Source: Paenibacillus silvestris
GTDB lineage: Bacteria; Bacillota; Bacilli; Paenibacillales; NBRC-103111
DNA: 64,000 nucleotides
Direction of reading: 5' to 3'
Assembly: GCF_009882985.1 (NCBI RefSeq)
Contig: NZ_WTUZ01000004.1
Location: 124,661 to 188,660, forward strand
Shown: positions 51,017 to 59,667 of the stretch, piece by piece
Layout: the number at the start of each line of letters is the position of its first letter
How positions within the stretch are numbered: the first letter of the stretch is position 1
Program-made: the position numbers and the translations under genes
The notes under the pieces: model-generated
Told to the model about the DNA's origin: nothing
Databases searched by the model: none
The model's input: the letters and a program-made list of their open reading frames with translations, nothing else

Positions 51017-52585
51017 ATGAAAAGAAAACTTATTCTGGGCGGCTTTCTCGCGATATCTCTTGCAGGTATGTCGGTGTTGGCCGGATGCTCCTCTTCACCT
51101 GATTCAACAACTGATACTGGGAAAGCGACGGGTGCTTCCCAAGCAGGCGGCACGCTGACCATCGCAAGAAAAGCGGACGCGAACAACCTGGATCCGCAAT
51201 TTATTACAAACATTCCTTCAGCGAACTACATCTATGGTAAAGTCTACGAAGGCTTACTCATGACAGATAAAAATATGGAGTACAAGCCTGCGCTAGCCTC
51301 AGAATGGAAGCAAGTAGATGACTTAACTTGGGAGTTCAAGCTGCGTCAGGGTGTGAAGTTCCACGATGGAACACCGTTCACGGCAGAAGCGGTCAAGAAA
51401 ACCATGGAGCGTGCGCTGGATCCCAAGGTAAATTCGCCAAGAGCAAGCAATTTCGCCATGGTCAAAGAAGTGAAGGCTGTAGATGACTATACCGTACAGT
51501 TCATTCTGTCCTATCCCTATGCGCCAATTCTGTCCATTCTTGCCAGCACGGAAGGCAGTATCCTTAGTCCCAAAGCTATTGCGGAGCAAGCGGACAAGCT
51601 GTCGAAGAACCCAATTGGCACGGGGCCGTTCAAATTCCAGTCATGGACACCTGGGCAAGAGATGGTGCTTGTCAAAAATGATAGCTACTGGGGAGAGATT
51701 CCGAAGGTAGATAAGGTTGTTTATAAAGTAGTACCGGAGGATACTACGCGGGTTGCCATGGTGGAATCGGGAGAGGTTCAGATTAGCGATCAACTGCCAG
51801 TAACCGAATTAGACCGCGTGAAAAATTCAACGTCCATGACCTTGGCTCGCACCGAAGGGCTTGGGGTAGAATACATCGGGTTTAATGTGAAGAAAAAACC
51901 TTTCGATGATGCGCGCGTTCGCCAAGCATTCGCTTATGCCATTGAAAAGGACTCCATTATCAAAGGCGTTTATAACGGCGTGGGCAGCAAAGCAATCTCG
52001 GCTCTTTCTCCTAAGATGATAGGTTTTAATCCTAATTTGGCCGAGTATACGTACAACATCAACAAGGCGAAAGAGCTGCTTGCTGAGGCTGGTTTCCCGA
52101 ATGGATTTAAAACGTCTATCGTGACAGATGATAGAAAAGAGCGCATTAACCTGGCAGAAGTAGTTCAATCTCAGTTGAAAGGGATTGGCATCGACCTCGA
52201 AATCAAAGTGATGGAGTATGGTGCTTATCTGGATATCACGGGCAAAGGCGAACACAATTTGTTTATCGGTGGTTGGGGGAATGCGACCGGCGATGCGGAT
52301 TACAATCAGTATAATGTGTTCCACAGCGCTTCCCACGGAAGCAAAGGCAACCTTGCTTTCTATACGAATGCGGAAGTGGACAAGTTAATCGAGGACGGTC
52401 GTCGCGAGAAAGATGTGGAGAAACGTAAGGCGATTTACGCGAAAGCACAAGATATTGAAATGAAGGAAAGTCCCTTAATTCCAATTCGAACAATTGATCA
52501 TGTAGCAGTAACGGCTAAAAATGTCAAAGGATTCACGTTAAATCCAATCGGATATCTCATGCTAAACGATGTTACTGTAAAGTAA
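51017..52585 (+). CDS. Peptide/nickel-type ABC transporter binding lipoprotein (DppA/OppA type)
   Basis: 522 residues from ATG 51017, with AGGAGGG nine bases before it. Lipobox LAGC (Cys24). The family 5 pattern is clear: TIARKADANNLDPQF, YEGLLMTDKNMEYKPALASEW, FKLRQGVKFHDGTPFTAE, and YAIEKDSIIKGVYNG. The Opp permease-ATPase operon at 41594-45527 has no binding protein, and the two loci share operator repeats, so this is very probably its missing subunit. Class C binding proteins carry peptides but also many other ligands. Confidence 0.92.
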   Translation: MKRKLILGGFLAISLAGMSVLAGCSSSPDSTTDTGKATGASQAGGTLTIARKADANNLDPQFITNIPSANYIYGKVYEGLLMTDKNMEYKPALASEWKQVDDLTWEFKLRQGVKFHDGTPFTAEAVKKTMERALDPKVNSPRASNFAMVKEVKAVDDYTVQFILSYPYAPILSILASTEGSILSPKAIAEQADKLSKNPIGTGPFKFQSWTPGQEMVLVKNDSYWGEIPKVDKVVYKVVPEDTTRVAMVESGEVQISDQLPVTELDRVKNSTSMTLARTEGLGVEYIGFNVKKKPFDDARVRQAFAYAIEKDSIIKGVYNGVGSKAISALSPKMIGFNPNLAEYTYNINKAKELLAEAGFPNGFKTSIVTDDRKERINLAEVVQSQLKGIGIDLEIKVMEYGAYLDITGKGEHNLFIGGWGNATGDADYNQYNVFHSASHGSKGNLAFYTNAEVDKLIEDGRREKDVEKRKAIYAKAQDIEMKESPLIPIRTIDHVAVTAKNVKGFTLNPIGYLMLNDVTVK

Positions 52586-52595
52586 AGGAAGTATA

Positions 52596-53894
52596 ATGGA
52601 AACACAAAATCGCCGGTTCTACGGCAGCTTAAGCACCTTTCAATGGTTTATTTTCCTGCTGGCCAACTCTGTTGCACTACCTATCGTGATCGGCGGTATT
52701 TTTCACTTGTCGATGGAGGAAGTATCGACGCTAATGCAGAGAACATTTCTGGTCGTTGGCTTGAGTTCTTTCATCCAAGGATGGCTGGGGCATCGGTATC
52801 CGATTGCAGATGGGCCTGCAGGTTCATGGGTCAGTGTGTTTGTGATTTTGGCCGACGTAGCAGTCAGACAGGGGCAAAGCCTGAAGGAAACGCTGCAAAT
52901 TTTGGAGGGTGGATTCATTATTGCAGGTGTACTTCTCCTTCTTCTCGGCTTGAGCGGGTATTTCTATCGACTTCTCTTTCTGTTCACCCCTTTGGTTACT
53001 GGTTCTTTTCTTTTGATCTTAGCACTACAACTTAGCGGCGTTTTCATGAAAGGCATGATCGCTTTACAAGGGGAGGCATCCCTTCCCGATTATGGAACCG
53101 CAGCGATATCATTCGGTGTCTTTATTCTCGTCATCCTTCTATCTGTCAGAGGCAAAGGTTGGATCAAAAATTATGCCGTGTTAATCGGGATCTTATCCGG
53201 CTGGCTGCTGTATACTCTATTAGGAAAAAGCTCAAGTACACTTAGCACGAACGAATCTTGGGTCAAGCTACCGGACATTTTTGCATGGGGGAACCCGCAG
53301 TTCAATGCCGGTATTATCATAACGGCGATTCTGTTTACATTTATTTTAGTCTCTAATACGATTGCTGCAGTTTCCGCTGTTAGCCAAGTCGTGCCGGAAG
53401 CTCCGAGGCAATTGAAAGAGACGCTGAATCGCGGCGGAATCGTCGGAGGCATTTCTCATCTGTTATGTGCTTTGTTCTCGGCGATTGGCGTCGTTCCACT
53501 ACCGGTTTCCGCGGGCTTTATTCGACTAACCGAACAGACCCGAATTCGTCCGTTCCTTGTCGCTTGCCTGGCTCTATCAGGCATTTCATTAGTTCCGGTT
53601 ATCGTTAACTTCCTGGCGCTGCTCCCAGGGCCAATCGCTACGGCGGCCTTACTGGCATCTTTTGTCCAAATGATCGGCATCGCTTTTCAGTCAATTCTGA
53701 GGGAAACACTGGATCAACGCCGACTGACTATTCTGGGCATCACGCTGCTGATTAGCATCGGACTTATGTTTCTACCGTCGACAGCATTCCAGGGACTTCC
53801 TTCTATCCTGCAATATGTACTTAGCAATGGACTGCTGGTAGGAACGATGATCGTAATCTTGCTGGAACAACTATGGAAAGCTGAACAAGCATGA
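52596..53894 (+). CDS. NCS2 family purine/pyrimidine permease
   Basis: 432 residues with 12-14 membrane segments. DGPAGSWVSVFVILADVA and the later GGISHLLCALFSAIGVVPLPVSAGFI match the uracil/xanthine permease family (UraA/PbuX/PbuG relatives). It starts 10 bp after the binding-lipoprotein gene and is probably cotranscribed. Its presence supports a nucleobase-like substrate for the amidohydrolase system. Exact base unknown. Confidence 0.82.
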   Translation: METQNRRFYGSLSTFQWFIFLLANSVALPIVIGGIFHLSMEEVSTLMQRTFLVVGLSSFIQGWLGHRYPIADGPAGSWVSVFVILADVAVRQGQSLKETLQILEGGFIIAGVLLLLLGLSGYFYRLLFLFTPLVTGSFLLILALQLSGVFMKGMIALQGEASLPDYGTAAISFGVFILVILLSVRGKGWIKNYAVLIGILSGWLLYTLLGKSSSTLSTNESWVKLPDIFAWGNPQFNAGIIITAILFTFILVSNTIAAVSAVSQVVPEAPRQLKETLNRGGIVGGISHLLCALFSAIGVVPLPVSAGFIRLTEQTRIRPFLVACLALSGISLVPVIVNFLALLPGPIATAALLASFVQMIGIAFQSILRETLDQRRLTILGITLLISIGLMFLPSTAFQGLPSILQYVLSNGLLVGTMIVILLEQLWKAEQA

Positions 53895-53917
53895 GTACCT
53901 AAGCATTGGCGTTATTG

Positions 53918-53967
53918 AAAAATTGTCGTTATCTTAGCTGTAAGGCTGGAGCTACGGCAATTTTTTT
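53918..53967 (+). terminator. Rho-independent terminator
   Basis: AAAATTGTCG pairs with CGGCAATTTT around a long loop, and seven T follow. It lies 24 bp past the permease stop. Confidence 0.78.
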
Positions 53968-54165
53968 GCGTTGACAACGACCTGCGTACTTGGCACAGCG
54001 AAACGTTGTCCGGTCATCGCAATCGAGTACAACTAAATCTCGTATTGCCCTTACATGCAGCTTCTGATAAGATGATCTAAACTTATTAAAATGATTTAAT
54101 AAGTATTATCGCCGCGGAGAAATCCGCTATACAGGTGATGAAGATTTCAAAGAAGAAGGGGTGGA

Positions 54166-55362
54166 ATGATGGCAACCATGTTTTTAATTGTTATCTATTT
54201 GTCATTTATTAGCCTAGGAATTCCAGACTCCTTGCTGGGATCGGCGTGGCCCGTGATACGACCTGACATCGGTGCTTCCTTTGGCTTCGCTGGGATCTTG
54301 TCGATGATTGTGGCAGGAGGAACCATCGTATCCAGTCTGGCAAGTGGGCGTTTGGTTCAGCGAGCGGGTACGGGCAATATTACTCTGATCAGTTGCTGCC
54401 TTACTGCAGGAGCGCTGCTTGGGTTCTCAATGGCACCTTCGATGATCTGGCTTGTCGTTTTGGCCATTCCTCTGGGTCTAGGCGGAGGCGCGATTGACGC
54501 GGCACTAAATCATTATGTGGCTGAAAATTATAAAGCCCATCACATGAACTGGCTGCACTGTTTTTGGGGTGTAGGGGCAACTCTCGGACCTATTATCATG
54601 TCATTTTATATTGCTGAACACAACTCATGGAGAGATGGTTATACAACGGTATCTATGATTCAGTTCACGCTCGCTATTGTACTGTTTGTTACGCTCCCCT
54701 TATGGAAACGTGTCGCGGTTAGCAGGGAGGCTGGGGGTCTCAACAGCAAGGTTTCACAAGAGAAGCCCGGAGAGTTGATACAACCTGCGGCTAGTTCCAA
54801 AGCCAGCGTGCTTCAAATTAAAGGTGTTAAACAGACCCTTATCGCTTTTTTGTTCTATTGCGGGGTAGAATCTACGGCAGGTTTATGGGGAGCCAGCTAT
54901 CTGGTCGGTGCAAGAAACATGACAGCCGAGACAGCTGCAGGGTGGATATCTTTATACTATGGCGGAATAACGATCGGAAGACTGATTACAGGGTTCATTA
55001 CTATGAAAGTCCACAATCGTGTCTTGATTCGGTGCAGTCAGATCATTGCCATTGTGGGTGGGGTCATAGTGCTGCTTCCGCAGCCTCAAGTTTTCTTGGT
55101 TGGACTTATTTTAATTGGCATCGGGCTTGCTCCCATCTACCCTGGCCTGCTGCATGAAACGCCTTATCGCTTCGGTAGCGAAAATTCCGCCAAGTTAATG
55201 GGATTTCAGATGGCGGTCGCGTATACGGGATCCACGTTTTTACCGCCGCTCTTTGGAGTACTTGCTACACAGACGACCATCAATTTGTTCCCATTCGTAG
55301 TGCTGGCTTTTATTGTTTTGATGATGATGAGCACAGAGAAAGTAAACCGTATTATAAAATAA
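54166..55362 (+). CDS. Major facilitator superfamily transporter
   Basis: 398 residues (397 if the second of two adjacent ATG codons is used). Twelve predicted membrane segments, with a charged loop in the middle (about 185-225). The start FLIVIYLSFISLGIPDSLLGSAWP and the motif GLGGGAIDAALNHYVAENY are typical of the fucose permease-like MFS group. GAAGGGGTGG precedes the start. Probably a sugar or drug transporter; a stem GGGCAATTC/GAATTGCCC directly follows the stop. Confidence 0.85.
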   Translation: MMATMFLIVIYLSFISLGIPDSLLGSAWPVIRPDIGASFGFAGILSMIVAGGTIVSSLASGRLVQRAGTGNITLISCCLTAGALLGFSMAPSMIWLVVLAIPLGLGGGAIDAALNHYVAENYKAHHMNWLHCFWGVGATLGPIIMSFYIAEHNSWRDGYTTVSMIQFTLAIVLFVTLPLWKRVAVSREAGGLNSKVSQEKPGELIQPAASSKASVLQIKGVKQTLIAFLFYCGVESTAGLWGASYLVGARNMTAETAAGWISLYYGGITIGRLITGFITMKVHNRVLIRCSQIIAIVGGVIVLLPQPQVFLVGLILIGIGLAPIYPGLLHETPYRFGSENSAKLMGFQMAVAYTGSTFLPPLFGVLATQTTINLFPFVVLAFIVLMMMSTEKVNRIIK

Positions 55363-55404
55363 GGGCAATTCATTTAGCGAGGTTATTTGCTAAAAGAATT
55401 GCCC
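55363..55404 (+). terminator. Hairpin at the MFS stop codon
   Basis: GGGCAATTC pairs perfectly with GAATTGCCC around a 24-base loop, starting one base after the stop codon. There is no T-tract, so it may be a 3'-end stabiliser rather than a terminator. Confidence 0.5.
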
Positions 55405-55422
55405 CAAGGTGGTGACACTATT

Positions 55423-55605
55423 TTACGGACTCAGCAGCCGTTATTTTGACTTTTTGGTTAGATTGGAGAAGCTAGCGGACCGAGGAGCCGTTATCTATTG
55501 GTTTTCAGTTGTTTTAGGGCCATTTCTTGGCGATTAGCGTCATGTGAGACCGTTAGATTCGAATCCTATCCCAAAAGCAGCAAATAGCGTCATCCAAGTC
55601 CGTTA
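55423..55605. repeat. Phased palindrome array E (four 21-bp units, different core)
   Basis: Units at 55423-55443, 55473-55493, 55535-55555 and 55585-55605; start-to-start 50, 62 and 50 bp. Units start TAGCG (TTACG in the first) and end CCGTTA, with a variable middle, for example TAGCG, TCATGTGAGA, CCGTTA. Unit length and spacing equal those of arrays A-D although the core differs. It lies in a 620-bp junction between convergent genes. The rest of that gap (55606-55983) shows no gene. Confidence 0.88.
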
Positions 55606-55983
55606 GCACATAACTGACATACCTGAATCCCACCAATCGCCGCTCACCAATCAGCCCGCGCTAACCCCCGCTCGCCGCATCCTCCTCCAGTCCCCCATCG
55701 CGGTTATACCAGGACTTGAGCCAGAATTGACCTCCACTTGAAACGGAAACTACAGTCTTTAATTGATTGATTCCACGCAGAATAGTGACCTGTAGTTCCT
55801 TATCAACGAAGTCTATCCTTTTACAGCCTAAATTTCAGACATTACTCTATGGTTCATCGTAAATTCTACCAGATATAATTAGCCGACAATGCCCATACAT
55901 GTTCATTTTGCGAACCTCCCTACATTTTCAAAAAATAAAGCTTATGCTTGTGAAAACCTCTTCGTGGCATCATTACTGGGAAT

Positions 55984-56082
55984 TCAGATATCGCGTAAGA
56001 TGACATATACCAATATTCCTGCGAGAAAAAGTATGGATACCAATGAGATTAACTTAAAGAAAGTTTCAATTTTTGATTTCAT
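55984..56082 (-). CDS. Small single-pass membrane protein (32 residues)
   Basis: Starts MKSKIETFFKLISL and ends VYVILRDI; residues about 9-28 are a continuous hydrophobic helix. GAGGT lies seven bases before the ATG. No homologue is recognised. It lies 45 bp downstream of the Cse60-like gene on the same strand, so the two may be one transcript and possibly sporulation linked. An overlapping plus-strand frame of 69 codons looks less protein-like. Short length leaves real doubt. Confidence 0.45.
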   Translation of the reverse strand: MKSKIETFFKLISLVSILFLAGILVYVILRDI

Positions 56083-56127
56083 ATCAGTACCTCATTAATA
56101 GTTGATAAAACGCAGGAAAATCGGCAG

Positions 56128-56316
56128 TTATTCTTTTGTCCTATAAACAACAAGGATGGAACTTCGTTGGAGTCCAGTATCATGTTTCCCTGTCTTCAGA
56201 ATAGAGCCGTAGCATACGTTAATCACCTGATCATCCGATAGTTCAGTCAGAAATTGATTAGCTCTTGACTCTGCGTAGGATGAATCTGTGTCCAAAAATT
56301 CTTTCACTTGAATCAC
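56128..56316 (-). CDS. Cse60-like sporulation protein
   Basis: 62 residues from GTG 56316; AAAGGAGG ends eight bases before it, whereas a TTG two codons earlier is too close. The sequence pattern (MIQVKEFLDTDSSYAESRAN at the start, then a short beta strand with Val-Ile-Asn-Val and an ending VVYRTKE) matches the small Cse60 family, made in the mother cell during sporulation in Bacillus. The biochemical role of the family is unknown. Assignment is by general resemblance. Confidence 0.6.
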   Translation of the reverse strand: MIQVKEFLDTDSSYAESRANQFLTELSDDQVINVCYGSILKTGKHDTGLQRSSILVVYRTKE

Positions 56317-56632
56317 TTTCAAAACCTCCTTTCATAAATAAATACATGAAATGTAAAAAAGGACGAAATACAACAAGACATTCCGATTTAGACGTGGAAT
56401 GCCTTGCGTATTCCTCTGACCATACCACTGAAAGTAAACGCTGTCAATCAGGCGCAGTTTGGATAGTTGAGCTGATAATGCCTAGTGGAATTAGAGGATA
56501 TTGCCGCTCCAAATTCTAACACTAGGTTGACGACTCTATTATATTAATATTATAATTTCTAATGTTAGGATAAATACTTTGAGGATAAGAAGAGAGAATT
56601 CGATTTTTTACGATAGATAGGGGGATTTGAAA
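56317..56632. other. Gene-free stretch before the luciferase-like gene
   Basis: Divergent region between the Cse60-like gene and the flavin-dependent oxidoreductase. The only structure seen is an inverted repeat CATTCC (56379-56384) and GGAATG (56396-56401). No convincing frame on either strand. Confidence 0.4.
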
Positions 56633-57679
56633 GTGGAAATAGGAGTAGATACATTTGTCGAAACGACGCCGGATGTTCATACAGGGAAGACGATAAGTCA
56701 TGCGGAGAGATTGCGTCAGGTTGTAGAAGAAATTGCCCTCGCCGATCAGGTTGGGCTCGATATATTTGGAGTAGGCGAGCATCATCGCAAGGAATTTGGG
56801 GATTCCGCTTCTGTCGTGGTGCTGGCGGCCGGGGCCGCTGTTACCAAAAAGATACGTTTAACCAGTTCGGTTACCGTGCTTTCTGCTGCTGATCCAGTCC
56901 GTGTGTTTCAGGAATTTGCAACACTCGATGGTATTTCCAATGGTCGTGCAGAGATTATTGTGGGTCGAGGTTCCATGGTCGATGCATTTCCATTGTTTGG
57001 TTATAATTTGAATGACTACGAAGAGCTTTTCGAGGAGAAACTGGAACTATTCTTGAAATTAAGGGAATCGGAGAAAGTGTCATGGAAAGGTGGGCATCGC
57101 CCCGCTTTTACGAATTTAGGTATTTATCCACGTCCAGTTCAGACGCCTCTACCCGTGTGGATTGGCAGTGGGGGGAACCCAGAGTCAGCTATCCGCGCAG
57201 GTGTACTAGGATTGCCGTTGGTTTTGGCGATCATTGGCGGGAGTCCGGTCCAATTCGCTCCCATCGTGAAGCTCTATAAAGAAGCCGCTACTCGTGCAGG
57301 ACATGATGCATCGAAATTACCTGTGGCTGTACACTCACTTGGTTTCGTTGCCGAGAGCACCTCGCTTGCGGTGGATCGCTTCTTTCCGCCTACGCAGGCT
57401 TCGATGAACATGTTTGGCAAAGAGCGCGGTTGGGGACATTACAGCCGTGCACAATTCGATGCATCCCGCAGCCTGGAAGGTGCGCTTTATGTAGGAGATC
57501 CCGAAACGGTGGCCAATAAAATCGTTCACATGAGCAAACATTTAGGTTTCTCACGGTTCTTCTTACATTTACCTGTCGGCACAATGCCGCATGATGAAGT
57601 CATGAAAGCCATTGAACTGCTGGGGACAGAAGTCGCGCCGCGAGTTCGGGAACAGATCGCTAAATTGGAAGCTAAATAA
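56633..57679 (+). CDS. Luciferase-like (LLM class) flavin-dependent oxidoreductase
   Basis: 348 residues from GTG 56633, with AGGGGG eight bases before; a TTG two codons earlier is too close to that site. TIM-barrel monooxygenase family: GVGEHHRKEFGDSASVVVLA near residue 45 and GRAEIIVGRGS near 105 are the typical blocks. Such enzymes use FMN (or F420) to oxidise varied small substrates. Single gene, ending at a shared terminator with the convergent FhuF-like gene. Substrate unknown. Confidence 0.87.
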   Translation: MEIGVDTFVETTPDVHTGKTISHAERLRQVVEEIALADQVGLDIFGVGEHHRKEFGDSASVVVLAAGAAVTKKIRLTSSVTVLSAADPVRVFQEFATLDGISNGRAEIIVGRGSMVDAFPLFGYNLNDYEELFEEKLELFLKLRESEKVSWKGGHRPAFTNLGIYPRPVQTPLPVWIGSGGNPESAIRAGVLGLPLVLAIIGGSPVQFAPIVKLYKEAATRAGHDASKLPVAVHSLGFVAESTSLAVDRFFPPTQASMNMFGKERGWGHYSRAQFDASRSLEGALYVGDPETVANKIVHMSKHLGFSRFFLHLPVGTMPHDEVMKAIELLGTEVAPRVREQIAKLEAK

Positions 57680-57700
57680 GCATTCCATATGAATAATTAA

Positions 57701-57747
57701 AAAACACTCCAATGAGGGCATCTTATGGCTATCATTGGAGTGTTTCT
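57701..57747. terminator. Bidirectional terminator
   Basis: ACACTCCAATGA pairs with TCATTGGAGTGT around a 16-base loop; A-run on the left and T-run on the right. It serves both the plus-strand oxidoreductase and the minus-strand FhuF-like gene, which end on either side. Confidence 0.9.
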
Positions 57748-57756
57748 CTATTCTGC

Positions 57757-58554
57757 TTACTCGTTATTTCGCAGTAGCTGCAACCTATCTTCAGCAGTTA
57801 ATTTGGGACAGGTCGTGCAGTAATCAGGTGCCACTGTTCCATGGTCGATTTGATAAGCTAAGCAGCAATGGCGACGTAAATAAAAGCGTGGTCCATGCCA
57901 ATCCGGATGTTCGAATATGCGGAGCTGAACCCCTAATCGATTGCCGTCAAGGGGTTCAAACAAGACAGCGCGATCTCGCCTTATAAGCTCCAATCGCTCG
58001 GAAGTACGCCACTGCTCCTGATCCGCTTCCAGCCGGACATAAAGCTGCTGCAGATTATGTGAGACCAGCGTCCACATGACCTTGATATTCGTACTTGTGT
58101 GCAGGGCTACGGCCTGGAAGAGGGCCTCAACATGATTTTGCAGACGCATGACATAATCTTGGAAGAGGAGCACACGCTCCTCCGTACATAACGCTGGCAG
58201 CAGAGAGGCATCCGCGATTTCGGTCTCATAAGCCATGGCTCCGCCCTGTGTCAATCTGAAACGGATGTGGTTAGGCGCAGCGGATAACAAAGTATCATGG
58301 AGACTGGCCGCAGCGATAAGCCCCATAATGAAGACCGAAAATCGTTTGGCGAATAAGGTGCCTACGACGAGCTTTTCAGCATTTCCCAACAGGGCAGACT
58401 GCTGGGCGAGGATGGGAGCGAGAGTAGACGGCTCCATAAGATCCGCTGCTGAATAAGGATAAGACGATTTCTTCGTGCTACGAAGCGAAGTAACGAAATA
58501 TTTCTGCAGGGAAGAAGTGAATTCGTCCTCGCCGGTGCCGGCAATAGTTGTCAT
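57757..58554 (-). CDS. FhuF-like [2Fe-2S] siderophore-iron reductase family protein
   Basis: 265 residues. The C-terminal cluster motif is HCCLAY, then 11-12 residues, then CTTC, as in FhuF. Upstream sequence is diverged, including WHGPRFYLRRHCC just before the Cys pair. Its start overlaps the stop of the binding-lipoprotein gene (TAATG), so the two proteins are translationally coupled. Likely releases iron from the siderophore after import. Counterpart of the 28393 gene. Confidence 0.82.
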   Translation of the reverse strand: MTTIAGTGEDEFTSSLQKYFVTSLRSTKKSSYPYSAADLMEPSTLAPILAQQSALLGNAEKLVVGTLFAKRFSVFIMGLIAAASLHDTLLSAAPNHIRFRLTQGGAMAYETEIADASLLPALCTEERVLLFQDYVMRLQNHVEALFQAVALHTSTNIKVMWTLVSHNLQQLYVRLEADQEQWRTSERLELIRRDRAVLFEPLDGNRLGVQLRIFEHPDWHGPRFYLRRHCCLAYQIDHGTVAPDYCTTCPKLTAEDRLQLLRNNE

Positions 58555-59558
58555 TACTTAATTATTTTCAAAATTTCATCGATAATTTCCCCGCGACCAA
58601 TGACACCCCAACCTTTGAATAGCCAGAAGGAGTCTGTTTCAAATATTTGATTCGTCATAACCGCCGGAGTACTTTTCCATAGCGGGCTAGCTTTTAGATT
58701 TTTCAAAAAGTCGCTGGCGTTAGGGTCGGTCTCTAGTAAAACATAATCGGCCTGGATGTCAGGAATTTTTTCCATAGACAAATCAATGCGTTTATCTTTA
58801 GGAGTAAGCGCAGTCGGCATAAATCCAAGGTCATTGTAGAGCAATACATCGGTCGGATGTCCATTTTGCGCATAAAGCTGAAGATTTTTTTCTCTAACGC
58901 GCAGGTAAGCTAGATTCTTATTGCTCAAAGTTTTAATCTGCTCACGTGCTTTGGATACCTTTACCTCAAGTTCCGCTATTTTGGCTTTGGCTGCATCGAC
59001 CTTGTCATACATTTCAGCGATCATCAATAAATCTTTTTGCCAAAAATGAACGTCGCTCTCATACTCCTGCCACTCGTTACCCATCACAATGGTCGGGGCA
59101 ATTTTCTGAAGTTGTTCATAGGTTGATGCAGCGGTGCGACTCTCAATGAGAATTACGTCCGGCTTGATTTGCAGGATAGCTTCTAGATTAGGTTTGTCTG
59201 CAGAGCCAACAAGCGTAACTCCTTGCAACTGCTTAGATAGATAAGGAAGATAGTCCCCACCGTAACGGACTTCGTTGTTGACACCAGCCGGCTTTTCTCC
59301 AATCGTCAGTAAGTGATCGATATAAGCTGCTGAGAGAACAACAATCTTATTAATCTTGGCAGGGATAACGGTCGTGCCTTTCAGATGGGTTATGCTTCTC
59401 GTAGTCTTATCACTAGTTGTAGTTGCTGCAGTTGGAGCGGGTGTGGGACTTGCTATCGTTTGCCCTTGTTGAACTGCCCCCTTATCCGTACCGCAAGCTG
59501 ACAATACAAGCACTATGATGATGGCCATGATGCATCCCATATATTTGTTCTTAAACAT
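58554..59558 (-). CDS. Iron-siderophore ABC transporter binding lipoprotein
   Basis: 334 residues. Lipobox LSAC (Cys22), Thr/Ala/Pro-rich linker, then a FepB/FhuD-type fold: KINKIVVLSAAYIDHLLTIG and ILQIKPDVILIES. GAGGAATG-type ribosome sequence precedes the ATG. A near-consensus Fur box lies 40 bp upstream beyond a run of eight AAT triplets. No permease or ATPase in the window. Related to, but clearly diverged from, the 29185 protein, so probably a different siderophore. Confidence 0.9.
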   Translation of the reverse strand: MFKNKYMGCIMAIIIVLVLSACGTDKGAVQQGQTIASPTPAPTAATTTSDKTTRSITHLKGTTVIPAKINKIVVLSAAYIDHLLTIGEKPAGVNNEVRYGGDYLPYLSKQLQGVTLVGSADKPNLEAILQIKPDVILIESRTAASTYEQLQKIAPTIVMGNEWQEYESDVHFWQKDLLMIAEMYDKVDAAKAKIAELEVKVSKAREQIKTLSNKNLAYLRVREKNLQLYAQNGHPTDVLLYNDLGFMPTALTPKDKRIDLSMEKIPDIQADYVLLETDPNASDFLKNLKASPLWKSTPAVMTNQIFETDSFWLFKGWGVIGRGEIIDEILKIIK

Positions 59559-59580
59559 ATGTAATCATTCCTCTTCCCTA

Positions 59581-59604
59581 AATAATAATAATAATAATAA
59601 TAAT
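59581..59604. repeat. AAT trinucleotide microsatellite (eight copies)
   Basis: Eight perfect AAT triplets (24 bp) lie between the ribosome site of the siderophore-binding lipoprotein gene and its Fur box, and run into the Fur box. Such tracts can change length by slippage. Confidence 0.95.
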
Positions 59605-59612
59605 CATTATCA
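59598..59612 (-). promoter_or_regulatory. Fur box
   Basis: On the minus strand TGATAATGATTATTA matches the Bacillus Fur consensus TGATAATNATTATCA with one mismatch. It sits about 40 bp before the ATG of the lipoprotein gene. Confidence 0.8.
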
Positions 59613-59667
59613 TTGTAAGGAAACGTTCGAGCCGACTCAATGGATTATCTCCCTATTTTCCCTTGAA

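Noticed and set aside
55889..56098. 69-codon plus-strand frame
   Set aside because: No ribosome site and poor protein character; it overlaps a better supported minus-strand 32-codon frame.
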